Below are positions 32,870 to 42,688 of a stretch of DNA of 64,000 bases, piece by piece. The DNA is from Cytospora piceicola (taxonomy: Eukaryota; Ascomycota; Sordariomycetes; Diaporthales; Cytosporaceae): positions 124,001-188,000 of the forward strand of contig JALQBC010000036.1 of assembly GCA_023375675.1 (NCBI GenBank), given 5' to 3'. Under the pieces are notes generated by a model. The model was not told where the DNA came from. It ran no database searches and was given only the letters and a program-made list of their open reading frames with translations. Every line of letters begins with the position of its first letter. Within the stretch, counting starts at the first letter, position 1. The translations under genes and the position numbers were made by a program.

Positions 32870-33727
32870 ATGTCGGAGGAGCTCGCCGACGAGGTCGAGG
32901 CCATCAACTCGATCTACGGCGACGGGAGCCTCGTCCAGGCCGGAGAGGACACGGGCATCTACATCCTCGCCCTCCCGGACGAGACCGTGTCCCTGAGGCT
33001 GCAGTTCCCCGCAGACTACCCCGACGCGCCCCCGAGCGTCATCAGCACCAACAGCTCGGGCGGCAGGCGCGGCGTGGCGAGCCGGGACCTGGAGCTCTTC
33101 CGCAGCGCCCTGGGGGACGTCTACCAGCCGGGCCAGGTGTGCCTGTTCGACGCGGTCGAGGAGCTGAAGCGGCTGCAGGAGGAGGCGGGGCTGGACCGGG
33201 GCTCGTCGCCACCCCCCGACGACGCGGCCGCGGCCGAGGCGCGAGACGAGGCGCAGGCGCAGGCGGCGGCGGCGGCCGGGCCCGACGACGCCCTCGGCCC
33301 GGAACCGCCGTGGGTCCTCTCGGACCCGGCCGTCGAGCTGCGGTCCACCTTTGTGGCGCGGTGCGCGCCCGTGGGGTCGCCGGACGAGGCGGCCGGCTAC
33401 GTGCGGCACCTCCTGGCGACGGACCGGCGGGCGCGCGCGGCGTCGCACAACATCACGGCGTGGCGGGTGCGGGGCCCCGGCGGGGCGAGCTACCAGGACT
33501 GCGACGACGACGGGGAGGCGGCCGCCGGGGGCCGGCTGCTGCACCTGATGCAGCTCATGGGCCTGTGGGACACGATGGTGGTCGTCACGCGGTGGTACGG
33601 CGGCCAGAAGCTCGGGCCGAGGCGCTTCGCCCTGATCAACGCCGTGGCCCGCGACGCCTTCGTCAAGGCCGGGCTCGTGGGCGAGGCGCCTGCCGCCGCG
33701 GGCAAGAAGAAGGGGCATGGGAGGTGA
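32870..33727 (+). CDS. YIH1: Yih1/IMPACT-family translational regulator (RWD + UPF0029)
   Basis: Single-exon 285-residue protein. Residues 1-110 form an RWD domain: LADEVEAINSIYGDG, then LRLQFPADYPDAPPSV with the conserved YPxxxP. A linker of about 35 residues rich in Ala, Asp and Glu follows. The C-terminal IMPACT (UPF0029) domain shows FVARCAPVGSPDEA, ASHNITAWRV, GGRLLHLMQLMG and VVVTRWYGGQKLGPRRF, the last being the family signature. Yih1/IMPACT competes with Gcn2 for Gcn1 and dampens the amino-acid starvation response. The ATG at 32870 is well placed, directly before the RWD domain. The ORF is strikingly GC-rich, which produces long antisense ORFs over the same stretch. Confidence 0.93.
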   Translation: MSEELADEVEAINSIYGDGSLVQAGEDTGIYILALPDETVSLRLQFPADYPDAPPSVISTNSSGGRRGVASRDLELFRSALGDVYQPGQVCLFDAVEELKRLQEEAGLDRGSSPPPDDAAAAEARDEAQAQAAAAAGPDDALGPEPPWVLSDPAVELRSTFVARCAPVGSPDEAAGYVRHLLATDRRARAASHNITAWRVRGPGGASYQDCDDDGEAAAGGRLLHLMQLMGLWDTMVVVTRWYGGQKLGPRRFALINAVARDAFVKAGLVGEAPAAAGKKKGHGR

Positions 33728-34179
33728 GGCCGGTGAGGCCGGAGGGGGTCCTCGGCTCGTGGTGGCTCTTCTGAGCTGAACCGAGGGCTCCGCGAACCAG
33801 ATCAAGAAAGGGCACGAAGGGCACGTCATATTACCGGCCGGGGCAGCGACAATCTCGGGCACATCGAGGAACCGCCTTTGCTTTGAAATATTCATCTGAA
33901 TTTTTTGGCCAGGTATCTATAAGAGAGAAACAAAGGCAAATACATGTCGCCTGCTACAGGAACGCCAGCTGACGCCGATCGAAAGGGGGCCTTCCAACCA
34001 AAGATGCGGGGCCCAGCTCAATACAGAAGATGCAAAACAGTTGATCAAGCTGCCCTATTCAATGCGATCGACAAAACTTCGTAGAGAAGTGAAACTCCCC
34101 TGCCCAGGGCCGACGAGACAAGTCTGGTAGGGCTCGCCCATCACTCCAACAATTTTTCCCCGTCATTATTTCGACTGCA
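33728..34179. other. Convergent intergenic (3' flanks)
   Basis: This is 452 bp between the stops of Yih1 and the CASTOR-like gene. Base composition drops sharply from the GC-rich Yih1 ORF. No gene is seen. Confidence 0.5.
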
Positions 34180-35628
34180 TTAGTGTCCCTGGGGCAACAG
34201 CGGGCTCAGAGCCTGCAAAGCAAGGTCCGCCTGTTCGCTGGATAATATCACGGCGCCAGTCTTGGCCGTGGAGAGATATGACAGCTCGGCGTTTTGTTCC
34301 ATCTGCATCTCCTCGGCCAGCTTTCCTGCCACGCCTGCCACAATACCCGTGGTGTCGAAAGGGAGATCGACCAGGTCGAGAAAGATGGGCACCAACTCGG
34401 CTTCCATCGGCCCTATCAGCGAGTCGCCGAAGGTGTCTAGCAGACACTTGTCGAGAAGCAGCGACGGTTCGTCCTCCTCCGTCAGGGTGACTGACAAGAA
34501 CCGGGGTTGGCTGACCAAGGCGGCGATCAGGCTGGTATAGAACTTGGTGTCGACCTTGTCTACCCAGGCCTTGCGGTTGTTGCCATTTCCGGTGTACGAC
34601 CTGGCAGGCCATGAGTAGCCCTCGTTATGCGACACGTCCTTCCCAGAGCATTGGACCAGGCGCAGGTCGGGCTCGACGTGTGGGGCAACATTGTGCTTCT
34701 TGAGCAACTTGAAGGCCCGGGCTTGCAGCTCGGCAGCGTTAGACGGCGGGGGACTAGACGGCGGCTTTTCGGCCTCCTGGCTCAGGCCCCGCGTGTGGGA
34801 CAATGCCCCAGGCGAGACAAAGGAAGAGTTGCTGTCCTCCGGGCACTCGAAGCCCCCGGCGAGCAGTACCTGCACCACACTCTGGCGGTCCTTGCTCGGG
34901 ACGATGATGAAGTCCGAATAATAGGTCGTGATGAAGAAGATGGGGATGCCGGCGAGCCCGAGGGGCGACGTCAGATCGACAACGCGGCGGCCGGCGTCCA
35001 TGCCTGGCGACGACACCCGAAGGACGAGGTACGACTGCCTGGACATGGACACGGCCTTGGCGGCGTCCTTGGGCAACTGCTTGATGATGGGCTCGAAGAA
35101 CTTCCTGGACCAGGCGTCGTGGCAGACTATCGAACACTCGATGGGCGTCACGCTGATGTTGAGGAAGCCATGCTTCTGGTCAAGGGTGAGGCCCTCGAGC
35201 TTGTCCTCGATCGTGGCGCCATTGTGCAGACTCGGGGGGAGAAGTATGCGGACGATGGGCTGTACAAACTGCGAGTAGAGGCCCAGGGGGATGTGTATGA
35301 GGCTGAGCGTTTCGTCCTAACCCACACGCTGTCAGTATGTGGAACTGTCGAGCAGCCTCGCGCCCCAGCCAATATTCCGGCCCGTGTTCTGTTGTCGGTC
35401 TCACATACGGCAACAAGGACTCGTTCTCAGCCCGGACGGCGACCGGCGGGCCCCGCGATCGGCGACCGTTCCGCCTCTGTTCATACAGTGAAGTGCGTTC
35501 GACTGCCGGGGAATGCAAGGGATGGAGCAGCTACTCGCAACTAAGAGGAGGAAAGGGGGCGGCGGGCGCAAGAGGATTGCAGAAGGCGGACTGGTCTTGT
35601 GACTTACCAGAAATCCAACCTCGGCCAT
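34180..35628 (-). CDS. ACT-domain protein, CASTOR/GATS-like
   Basis: Exons 35608..35628 and 34180..35316 (minus) give 385 residues. The first exon codes only MAEVGFL and is followed by a 291-nt intron, long for this genome (GTAAGT...TTAG), then DETLSLIHIPLGLYSQFVQP. The sequence looks like the fungal branch of CASTOR-type proteins: an opening ACT-like unit, KHGFLNISVTPIECSIVCHD, a central VSPGMDAGRRVVDLTSPLGLAGIPIFFITTYYSDFIIVP typical of ligand-binding ACT domains, and a C-terminal ACT-like region with ISTAKTGAVIL-like strands. In animals CASTOR1 senses arginine upstream of TORC1. A sensor role here is inference from family resemblance. A poorly conserved Pro/Ser linker (about 165-180) separates the halves. 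Confidence 0.78.
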
Positions 35629-36223
35629 AGTGGGCTACCGATAGGTTGAGTGGCAGGAATCGCTCCTGTTCATGCTTTGACTGGGATGTACTCGGAACTA
35701 CTCGATCTCTAGGACCAGGATAACCCTGGATTCGGCGCGGCGCGCAGGAGGAGAGGAGCTGGGGGGAATGGAAATAGAGGAGTTGATGTTTTCTCAAATA
35801 ATCGGAGAGTACAATCCCTGGGCCAATATCGACAAGGTCGAGGGCGATGGAACCGGAACACCTGCAGCGCGGTGCGCTGGCGCCGTCGAGTCACCGGATT
35901 CGGTCTTTGAACAATGGCTGTTGTTGGCGTCGGGCGATGACTCGAGAAGAAACAATGGGACAAGAAACGCGGAGGCTCCAATGTTCTGGCTCTTCGGTGC
36001 TCCGCTCGCTGGATGGGATCCGCTTTTGCCGGGGCCGGTCCGGAGGAAAGACCGTTGACGGGAAATAATGGGTTCCGAGGGGGGGGGAGGAAGGAGATGG
36101 AAGACGAGGGGATAAAGTAGTCTGGACGGGCGACAAAATGTACTTAGGTATGTATAGCAACACGACTTTGTATGACGAGGGCTTGTCTGGATAGACAGAG
36201 AGGTGATGCAGGTACCAGGTGTT

Positions 36224-36332
36224 GTATATGTATGTATGTATGTAAGTGTGTATGTAAGTGTGTAAGTACGTATGTATGTATCTTTGTACGTAAGTAAGCG
36301 TGTATGTGTGTGTGTGTGTGTGTGTATGTGTA
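36224..36332. repeat. Degenerate (TATG/TGTA)n passing into (TG)n
   Basis: About 109 nt of GTATGTATGTA units drifting to GTAAGTGTGTA and ending in a TGTGTG run. It is a simple-sequence repeat. Confidence 0.9.
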
Positions 36333-36752
36333 TGATGATATGAAAGGGGACAAAAGAAACAAAGAAAGAACCGGTATTGTGAGATAGGTTGCCCGAGGTC
36401 CAAAACGGCTCTCGATAACGCCGCGGCCGGCGACTTTGGCGGGGCGAACCTTGTGTGTGTTTGATTTCATCCTTTCTTTGTATGGGGTTTTGGTACCGGA
36501 TCGTTGAATTAAACTTTGGCCTCTTCCCCGGTCTCTTGGGTTGTCTCGACATCCCGGTCTCCGTTTTCTTTACTTTTGGGGTTTTTTTTATACCTCTTTT
36601 TTAAATGAATATTTTTTGTGCTTCTTCTTGCGCACTCTTCTCACAGGCACTACTCTGGCTCAGAGCAGGGACAAGGGATGCAACGCAACCACACAACCCC
36701 CACCCGCACTGACTACAACTGGATTGAATTGAGACGCTCGTAATCGCCTGGG

Positions 36753-36784
<32 letters not shown>

Positions 36785-36787
36785 ACA
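36753..36787. repeat. (AC)n microsatellite
   Basis: A 35-nt run of AC dinucleotides with one CTC interruption, followed directly by ATGGG. Confidence 0.95.
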
Positions 36788-37722
36788 TGGGACATGGGTT
36801 ATGCACGGGCAAGAAAAGACGGTATCTGCAATTTATATCGGCCCTCGCGAGTGGTGCCAGCAGCCAGCAGCCAGCAGCAGGCAGTCTTGCTGTGACGCAG
36901 GGCGCTTCTTTGCTCGCTGATGATGCAGGGAGTCAGTCTTCCTGCACACGCACTGCAGTGGAGAGAGAGAGAGGCACGGACAAGACAGACAGACAGCCTA
37001 GGCACAGGCACAGGCCGAGCAAGGGGCAAGAGACTTCCCGCTCGGGTCCTTTCGTGCATGAGACTTGTGAGGGTCTCATGCACACTTAGACAGCCAGCCG
37101 TAAACGTGGGGGTGGTTTATTGTTGTTGTTGTTGATGTTGTTGGAAGGGGGCCCTCGCTTCGGCGTGTCGCCCTTATAGGATAGGATATCTATATTGTTG
37201 ATTATTGATTACTAGACTACACGGTTAAAATGATGACGCGCTACTATCTTGCTTGTCATCATAGCAGCACATGTAGATGGCTCTGGTGTGCCATGGGTTT
37301 TGTTCTCCTGCGGGTTGGACTCGATTGGGATATTCCATGACGGCATCCTCAACGTCTTACGGAGATTGAATCACTGTTCGTCATACACTTGTGTAAAGCA
37401 AGTGGTGTCCATCGGAGGGAGAAGGAAAAAAGGACTTCATAAGAGCCCAGTTGTTCGTGTGTGGTGTGCTGGCGTAAATCAGTCAGTCAGTCAATCAATC
37501 AGATCAATACACAGTAGATACAATAACTTGGAATAGTCCGCCGCTAAAGACTGAGCCGTGTCTAGTATCACCCGAACGCCTGGGAAGTAAACGCCGCCAC
37601 CAACACCAACATTATCATGCTTCCCATGCTTTTTTCCCTATTGTGGTCAAGCTGGAGACGCACCCCGCATTTGGGCGTGTATATGTCCCCTTAAATTCCC
37701 TACTTTGCCAGCCCTGTGGCTT

Positions 37723-37765
37723 TACACTACACACTACACTACACTACACTACACTACACTACACA
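37723..37765. repeat. (ACACT)n microsatellite
   Basis: About eight tandem copies of the pentamer ACACT. Confidence 0.95.
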
Positions 37766-38346
37766 CCAAGTTGGTCTGCCTGTTTCCCCCCAACCACCCC
37801 CAAACCCGTCACATATCGGACACACCAATCACTAGGATCACGGCTGAAAACAATAAAAGAAATAGCCCCAGTCCTCGTTTCTGAAACTGCCGAATCAGAG
37901 CCGTCCAATGAGGCAGTTATGACAGCCCGCACGCCCCCCCCTTCTGCCTTCCTACCACACTGTCCACAGTACAGTACACGATACTTACTCCTCTTATGCA
38001 GTGTGACGGGTGATCTACCTCGAGCAGCACCCACCACCCCCCCTCTCCGTACAAATCGTACAGACATGCATATTCCATGATTGCAACTGCCCCCCAGCCC
38101 CTGGCATTGCTTGTTGCATGGACTGTGGTGTGGCAGTTGCTTTGGCTTGGCTTGGCTTCTTTGGCTTCTACGCTACTGTAGGCATCGAACTGCGATCTTG
38201 AGCCTCGCTTCCCAAAAGGGGAGTCTGAGGGTCCCGAGGGCGTATCAACGCAATGGCCGCAGATCTGGATCATATCCACTTTGGCCGTTACCATGTACGA
38301 CGTGGCTCCACCTACCTATGATACCCGGTCGCCGCGGTTGACGACG

Positions 38347-38384
38347 GATCTCTCTCTCTCTCTCTCTCTCTATCTCGCTCTCTC
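38347..38384. repeat. (TC)n microsatellite
   Basis: A TC dinucleotide run of about 38 nt with small interruptions (TATCTCGC). Confidence 0.95.
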
Positions 38385-39848
38385 ACTTTCCCCTTCTGAT
38401 TATCCCCGAGCGCTGTATTCGTCCTGGTCAGAAACATGGTACACTACAATGCTATGAAGGTAATTGTTGGCTTTGGACTGTGGATAGGCCTGCGGCCCTG
38501 CAAGTATGCCCTCTTGTCCGCGGGGGTTGGACTGAAAGACCCTTGTCTCTGTTCTCTCAGGACGGGAGAGAGATTTTTGCACAAGCCGCGGGTTTCCAGG
38601 GTCCCGGCATCGATTGATCGGTCGATGAATCACCTGCGGATAGCCTCGGAAGAAAGGGGCCACGGCGAGTGGAAAAAAAAAAGAGGTTTGTTCCATGGGT
38701 TACATGGTATTCTTGCCCATCGGCGTGGACAGGGCAAAGGAAGTCTTACAGAGGAAGGGAAGAGCCAAAAAAGGAAGAGAACCAAAAGAAAGGGAACCGG
38801 ACGACAAGGGCCACGCCTCAAGGATAGCAATGCCTTTATCCCGACGTTTTCCCGGTCTGATGATCTGCAAAGTGCCTCCAAGATCTCACATCGCACCCAC
38901 TAGTAAGACGCCACAAGATAGGATCAGATTATACTGTAGTTGTCGCAACAGGCGCCTATCATTATCAGGTCGCAGGCCAGACGACCGTTGGGAGAATCCT
39001 CCAGCTGTGTCGCCCGCCTCGCCCGCCCACCAACCGTTGTTGTCCTCTCCACGGCGTGCTTGATAAGCGAGAAGAGCCATCCCGGACAGCTGGTCCCCCT
39101 CCCCCCCCCACCCCGGCCGAGGAAAGCCTACTTTGCCCCCGGGGGCGAAGAAGAAAAATCTGCGCACATATGGCAATAGTCCTGTCCACAGACTTCAGCC
39201 TGCTATCCGCGCTCGAGACATGCATACGCCTGTCTCGGGCTAACCCCTCCGCGGGCTGTCGGTTGGACCGTGGCAGCCTATTCTGCAAGGTCCCTGAACA
39301 GACGTCCATCCCGCGCCCTGCTGCATTGCACGACGCGGGCCGAACGCGCGTGTTTTAGGTTTTCTCTTTTTCTTCTTCCCTCGCAGGGCTTCCCTTCCTG
39401 TGTGTGGTCGTGACCCTGCAGGAGGATTTGATATTTCCCTGCGCGGGATGCCGAAGATAACCACGCCTATGCCGAGTCTCCTATGTTCCCACCCCCGGGC
39501 GAGCCAACAGGCGCACAGGGAACGGCCTGCTGAATGTCTCTTGCAGAAACCTACGCGAGCCCGGGATAGTTTGACCGATTGATAGCCCGTTGAGCCGAGC
39601 TGAGGAGCCTTTCCGCGCGGACAGGCTGAAACGCGGAGCTCCGGACATGGTTGGTGGTGGGCGGGGGTGCTGGGTTGCTGGGGTGCGAGCTGACAGCCCA
39701 GAGCAGGTCTACCCGGTATAAACAGGATTTCAGGTTCTTGGTAGGAGACCCACGGGAGGGCTTGAATGTGTTCCGGGATGCGGTTGAGATGGAGCTGAAG
39801 TAGACCGCGGCGTGACTTGACATCCTTGGAAGTTAGGAGCTGTCTGTC

Positions 39849-41660
39849 TCACGCCGCTCCCTTCTTCTTGATGCCGACCACAACCAGGTTCCGTGGGCTC
39901 TGGTTGTAGTCAAAGACCGACTCTACCCAGCAGTCCTGCACAATGTCCTCATGCTCCTTGAGGAATAACCACCGGTCCGTCACGATGAGCGACTCGACGA
40001 CGGTGGCGCTGAACGCCATCATTGTCCAGACCGCGCTCAACTCCCTCTTCCGGGGTCCATACGTCCTCGCATACTCCTCGATTTCTTCGTCGGTGATGCC
40101 CCCCATCTTCTCCTCAATGACCTTGCTGTACTGGCTGAAGTCCCTGTTGGTCGTCAACTTCTTGATCGCGCCACGCACGTAAGCGTGGAAAGACTTGAAG
40201 CAGCTCTTCCCAAGTGAGCCCATGACCACTGGATTGGTGGACACGTTGAAGGGGCTCTCCTTATCTTTCCCCCCGTCCTTCTGGCCACCCTCGCCGGCGC
40301 CCGTCCCGTTGTGGTAGACCTTGGATATGACGCCCCTGTCGAGGAACATCTTCTGCAGCACTGCGCGGTAGAAGTGACGAGTGAAGAACCCGTCGGATTC
40401 CACCTCGGTCCAGTTCTGCGGTGCCTGGCAGGCCATCATCCGGGCCGTGATGTTGAAACGGATGCCACGGTCCTTGTAGTTCGACACCCGGTCGCTCATG
40501 GGAAAGCCTTGCGGGTCGTACTTTTGGGATTCCCGCACAACGCGCCCGTTGACGGCTTGCAAGCTGGGTCGCATGTATGGCAGCTTGTACGTGGGGGGGC
40601 CAAGTTTTTCTGTGAGCAGGTTGTAGCAGCAGCCCACGATGGCAACGGCTTTGATGCTTGGGTTCATGATCATAGACCGGATTCCAAAATGCGAAAGGTT
40701 TCCGCAGGAATGGATCGATATTGCCATCAAGGAAAGCTCCTTACGCTCCTCCTCTGGAACGTCCGCATCGTGAATCTTGTTGAGCACATTGGCCAAGTCT
40801 CCTGTCTCCAGCCGTCCGGTGACATACTTGATGAAGCCCTTGCCCTCTTCCGGCCGATATATGGCTTCCAGCTCTCTCCTTGGCCTGAGCTCCGTTGCCT
40901 TGATCTGTTCGGCCGTGGGCATCTCCGCGGCTCGTCTTTTGGCCTTTTCATTTAGCTCCCCGGCGAGCTTCTGGTTGTCCAGCATGCCCTGGTACACCTT
41001 CTTGTTCCTGACCACCTTCTCTGTTGCGGCGATGCCTGCAAGGACGTCCAGTTCCCTGGCGCCTGCCTGGTTGCCCTCTTTACTCTCGACCGCCACGATG
41101 TTCTTGGAGTAGGGAGCGCTGGCCAACGTCCGGCCCAGATAATTCTGGCCGCTGCCAAAATCGACGAAGTGTGTCATGTCCGTCTCAGTCATCTGCGTGA
41201 TATCTGCGGCCAGTCGGTCCACGTAGTCTGCAAAATTTACAACTTCGTGAACCTTCTTGACATTCATGCCCACGGCTACTTGCCGCGGAATGATCGGCAG
41301 CCTCGGCTTGACAGGTACGAACGACCGTATAAGAGAGTGCCGCCGTATGTCCTTGACATACTTGCGCAGAGACTCTGGCGGGTCCGGCCAGGTACGCCCC
41401 GAGGGCGGTGCATCCAGGTCATCCCTCAAAAGGAAGTCCAGGAGTACCATGGGATCGCAGTCCATAAGGAACTCCTGCCAGTCTGGTTCGAGAATCCATT
41501 GGAACAGGCCAGGCTCGTTGGTGAAGAAATCGAGTATGTGAACTCCACCACATAACATCTGGAATATGTCGGTGGTTGCCGCGAAATTCAGTATAGAGTC
41601 CACATATTCCTCCGTGGATCCGAACTCGTCAGAGATCGGTAGCGGTTTGCTCGGCGGCAT
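39849..41660 (-). CDS. METTL25/RRNAD1-like methyltransferase-domain protein
   Basis: Single-exon 603-residue protein starting at ATG 41660. The N-terminal 130 residues are helical with LFQWILEPDWQEFL. The SAM-binding motif I is FVDFGSGQNYLGR (about 165-177), followed by motif II-like NIVAVESKEGN. Later, SIHSCGNLSHFGIR (about 318) and AIVGCCYNLLTEKLG (about 342-355) are typical of the METTL25/RRNAD1 group of methyltransferase-like proteins. The C-terminal third contains KRELSAVWTMMAFSATVVESLIVTDRWLFL. The substrate is unknown to me; the family is annotated as possible rRNA or other methyltransferases. The gene is divergent from uS13m with 294 bp between starts. Confidence 0.85.
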   Translation of the reverse strand: MPPSKPLPISDEFGSTEEYVDSILNFAATTDIFQMLCGGVHILDFFTNEPGLFQWILEPDWQEFLMDCDPMVLLDFLLRDDLDAPPSGRTWPDPPESLRKYVKDIRRHSLIRSFVPVKPRLPIIPRQVAVGMNVKKVHEVVNFADYVDRLAADITQMTETDMTHFVDFGSGQNYLGRTLASAPYSKNIVAVESKEGNQAGARELDVLAGIAATEKVVRNKKVYQGMLDNQKLAGELNEKAKRRAAEMPTAEQIKATELRPRRELEAIYRPEEGKGFIKYVTGRLETGDLANVLNKIHDADVPEEERKELSLMAISIHSCGNLSHFGIRSMIMNPSIKAVAIVGCCYNLLTEKLGPPTYKLPYMRPSLQAVNGRVVRESQKYDPQGFPMSDRVSNYKDRGIRFNITARMMACQAPQNWTEVESDGFFTRHFYRAVLQKMFLDRGVISKVYHNGTGAGEGGQKDGGKDKESPFNVSTNPVVMGSLGKSCFKSFHAYVRGAIKKLTTNRDFSQYSKVIEEKMGGITDEEIEEYARTYGPRKRELSAVWTMMAFSATVVESLIVTDRWLFLKEHEDIVQDCWVESVFDYNQSPRNLVVVGIKKKGAA

Positions 41661-41954
41661 CCTGGCGATGCCTCTTGATAATGCTGGCTGGCAAGTGTGA
41701 AATTCTCAAGCAGAGGAGACTTTGAAATCCCATTTCGAGCCCTGAGACTCATGTCTGGATTCAATGGGCTTGAAGGGTTAGGGTCAGCTCCTAACCCTCT
41801 CAGCTTCCAGATTTTGAGCCGTCCGGGGCCGGCAAATTAACGGCCGCGGCAAGAAGCGCAGCCCATAGTCTCGCGACCGGCGCATTACAACACTGGCCTG
41901 TCAATCGTTCAATGATCCCCTTTGCCCAGTGATTGGGAGTCGAAATCAGTCAAT
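41661..41954. promoter_or_regulatory. Divergent promoter (METTL25-like / uS13m)
   Basis: This is 294 bp between divergent start codons, a compact bidirectional promoter. It contains a repeated GGGTTAGGGTCAG/CTAACCCT dyad (about 41775-41801) that could be a factor site. Confidence 0.45.
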
Positions 41955-42443
41955 ATGGTAAGGTGCCCTCCCAGATGATCCCCGGTCGAGCAGCAGCTAA
42001 TCCCCACGCAGGTCTTCATCCTCGGCGTCAACTTCGGCGAGAAAAAGCTCGTCAAGGTACTTACAACCCACCTACCTACACGACCAGATGTCTCCTGCGG
42101 CCCCTCCGAGCATGGCTAACGCAGGTTTTAGAAAGCTCTCGAGTCCTTCTACTCCCTGGGCCCCCAGGTGTCCCAGCGCATCATGGCCAAATACTCGATA
42201 TTCCCCCGCCAGAGGCTAGAGGCCCTGTCGCCGAAGATCGTGCTCGCGCTCACGGCGGAGCTCTCGACGATGACGATTGAGAACGATGCGAGGAAAATAC
42301 TGCACGACAACATCAGGAGGCTGAAGGACATGGGTTCCTACAGGGGTAGGCGACACGCTATGGGTCTGCCGGTGCGTGGCCAGAGGGCGAGGAACCAGAA
42401 CTCGACGGCGCACAAGTTGAACAGGGTGGAGAGACGTGGTTGA
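41955..42443 (+). CDS. SWS2: Mitochondrial small-subunit ribosomal protein uS13m
   Basis: Exons 41955..41957, 42012..42056 and 42132..42443 give 119 residues. The first coding exon is the ATG alone, followed by a GTAAGG intron of 54 nt ending CGCAG. The second exon is VFILGVNFGEKKLVK and the third starts KALESFYSLGP. The mature sequence shows LSTMTIENDARKILHDNI, GSYRGRRHAMGLPVRGQRAR and KLNRVERRG, clear uS13 features close to yeast mitochondrial Sws2. The ATG-only exon is supported because MVFILG aligns with the family start and because no other in-frame ATG precedes it. The protein contacts the head of the mitoribosomal small subunit. Confidence 0.92.
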
Positions 42444-42688
42444 GCGGTTGCGTATGTGGGCGTTGGGATTTTCGTGGAACAGAGTGCTGAAAGGGTGCAT
42501 CTTGCAACCCCTGGGCCGCTTTGCGGAGAATTGAGTGTTCACTAGGTCACGATGGTATCTGATCTTACGTGGGACACATGATGGTGACATATGATGGTCA
42601 TGTACAAAGCTACTGTACAATCACAGGAAATATACAAAAACTTCCCCTCACGACGTACTGCCTTCTCCGGGCTGGATCTCCATCATAT

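Larger units (their letters stand above)
35629..39848. other. Gene-poor 4.2 kb, microsatellite-rich
   Basis: The region lies between the start of the CASTOR-like gene and the stop of the METTL25-like gene, both on the minus strand. It contains TATG/TGTA repeats (36224-36332), (AC)n (36753-36787), ACACT repeats (37723-37765) and (TC)n (38347-38384). The longest ORF (35794-36552, minus) is a Thr/His/Tyr-rich translation of the repeats. I find no exon with homology. An RNA gene or long leader cannot be excluded. Confidence 0.5.

Noticed and set aside
32855..33895. Long antisense ORF (346 codons) and a second plus-frame ORF over the Yih1 gene
   Set aside because: Very high GC removes stop codons from all frames. 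The RWD and IMPACT motifs identify the real frame.
35794..36552. 252-codon minus-strand ORF rich in Thr, His, Tyr
   Set aside because: It is a translation of the TATG/TG repeat tract with no domain or homology; tandem repeats keep frames open by chance.
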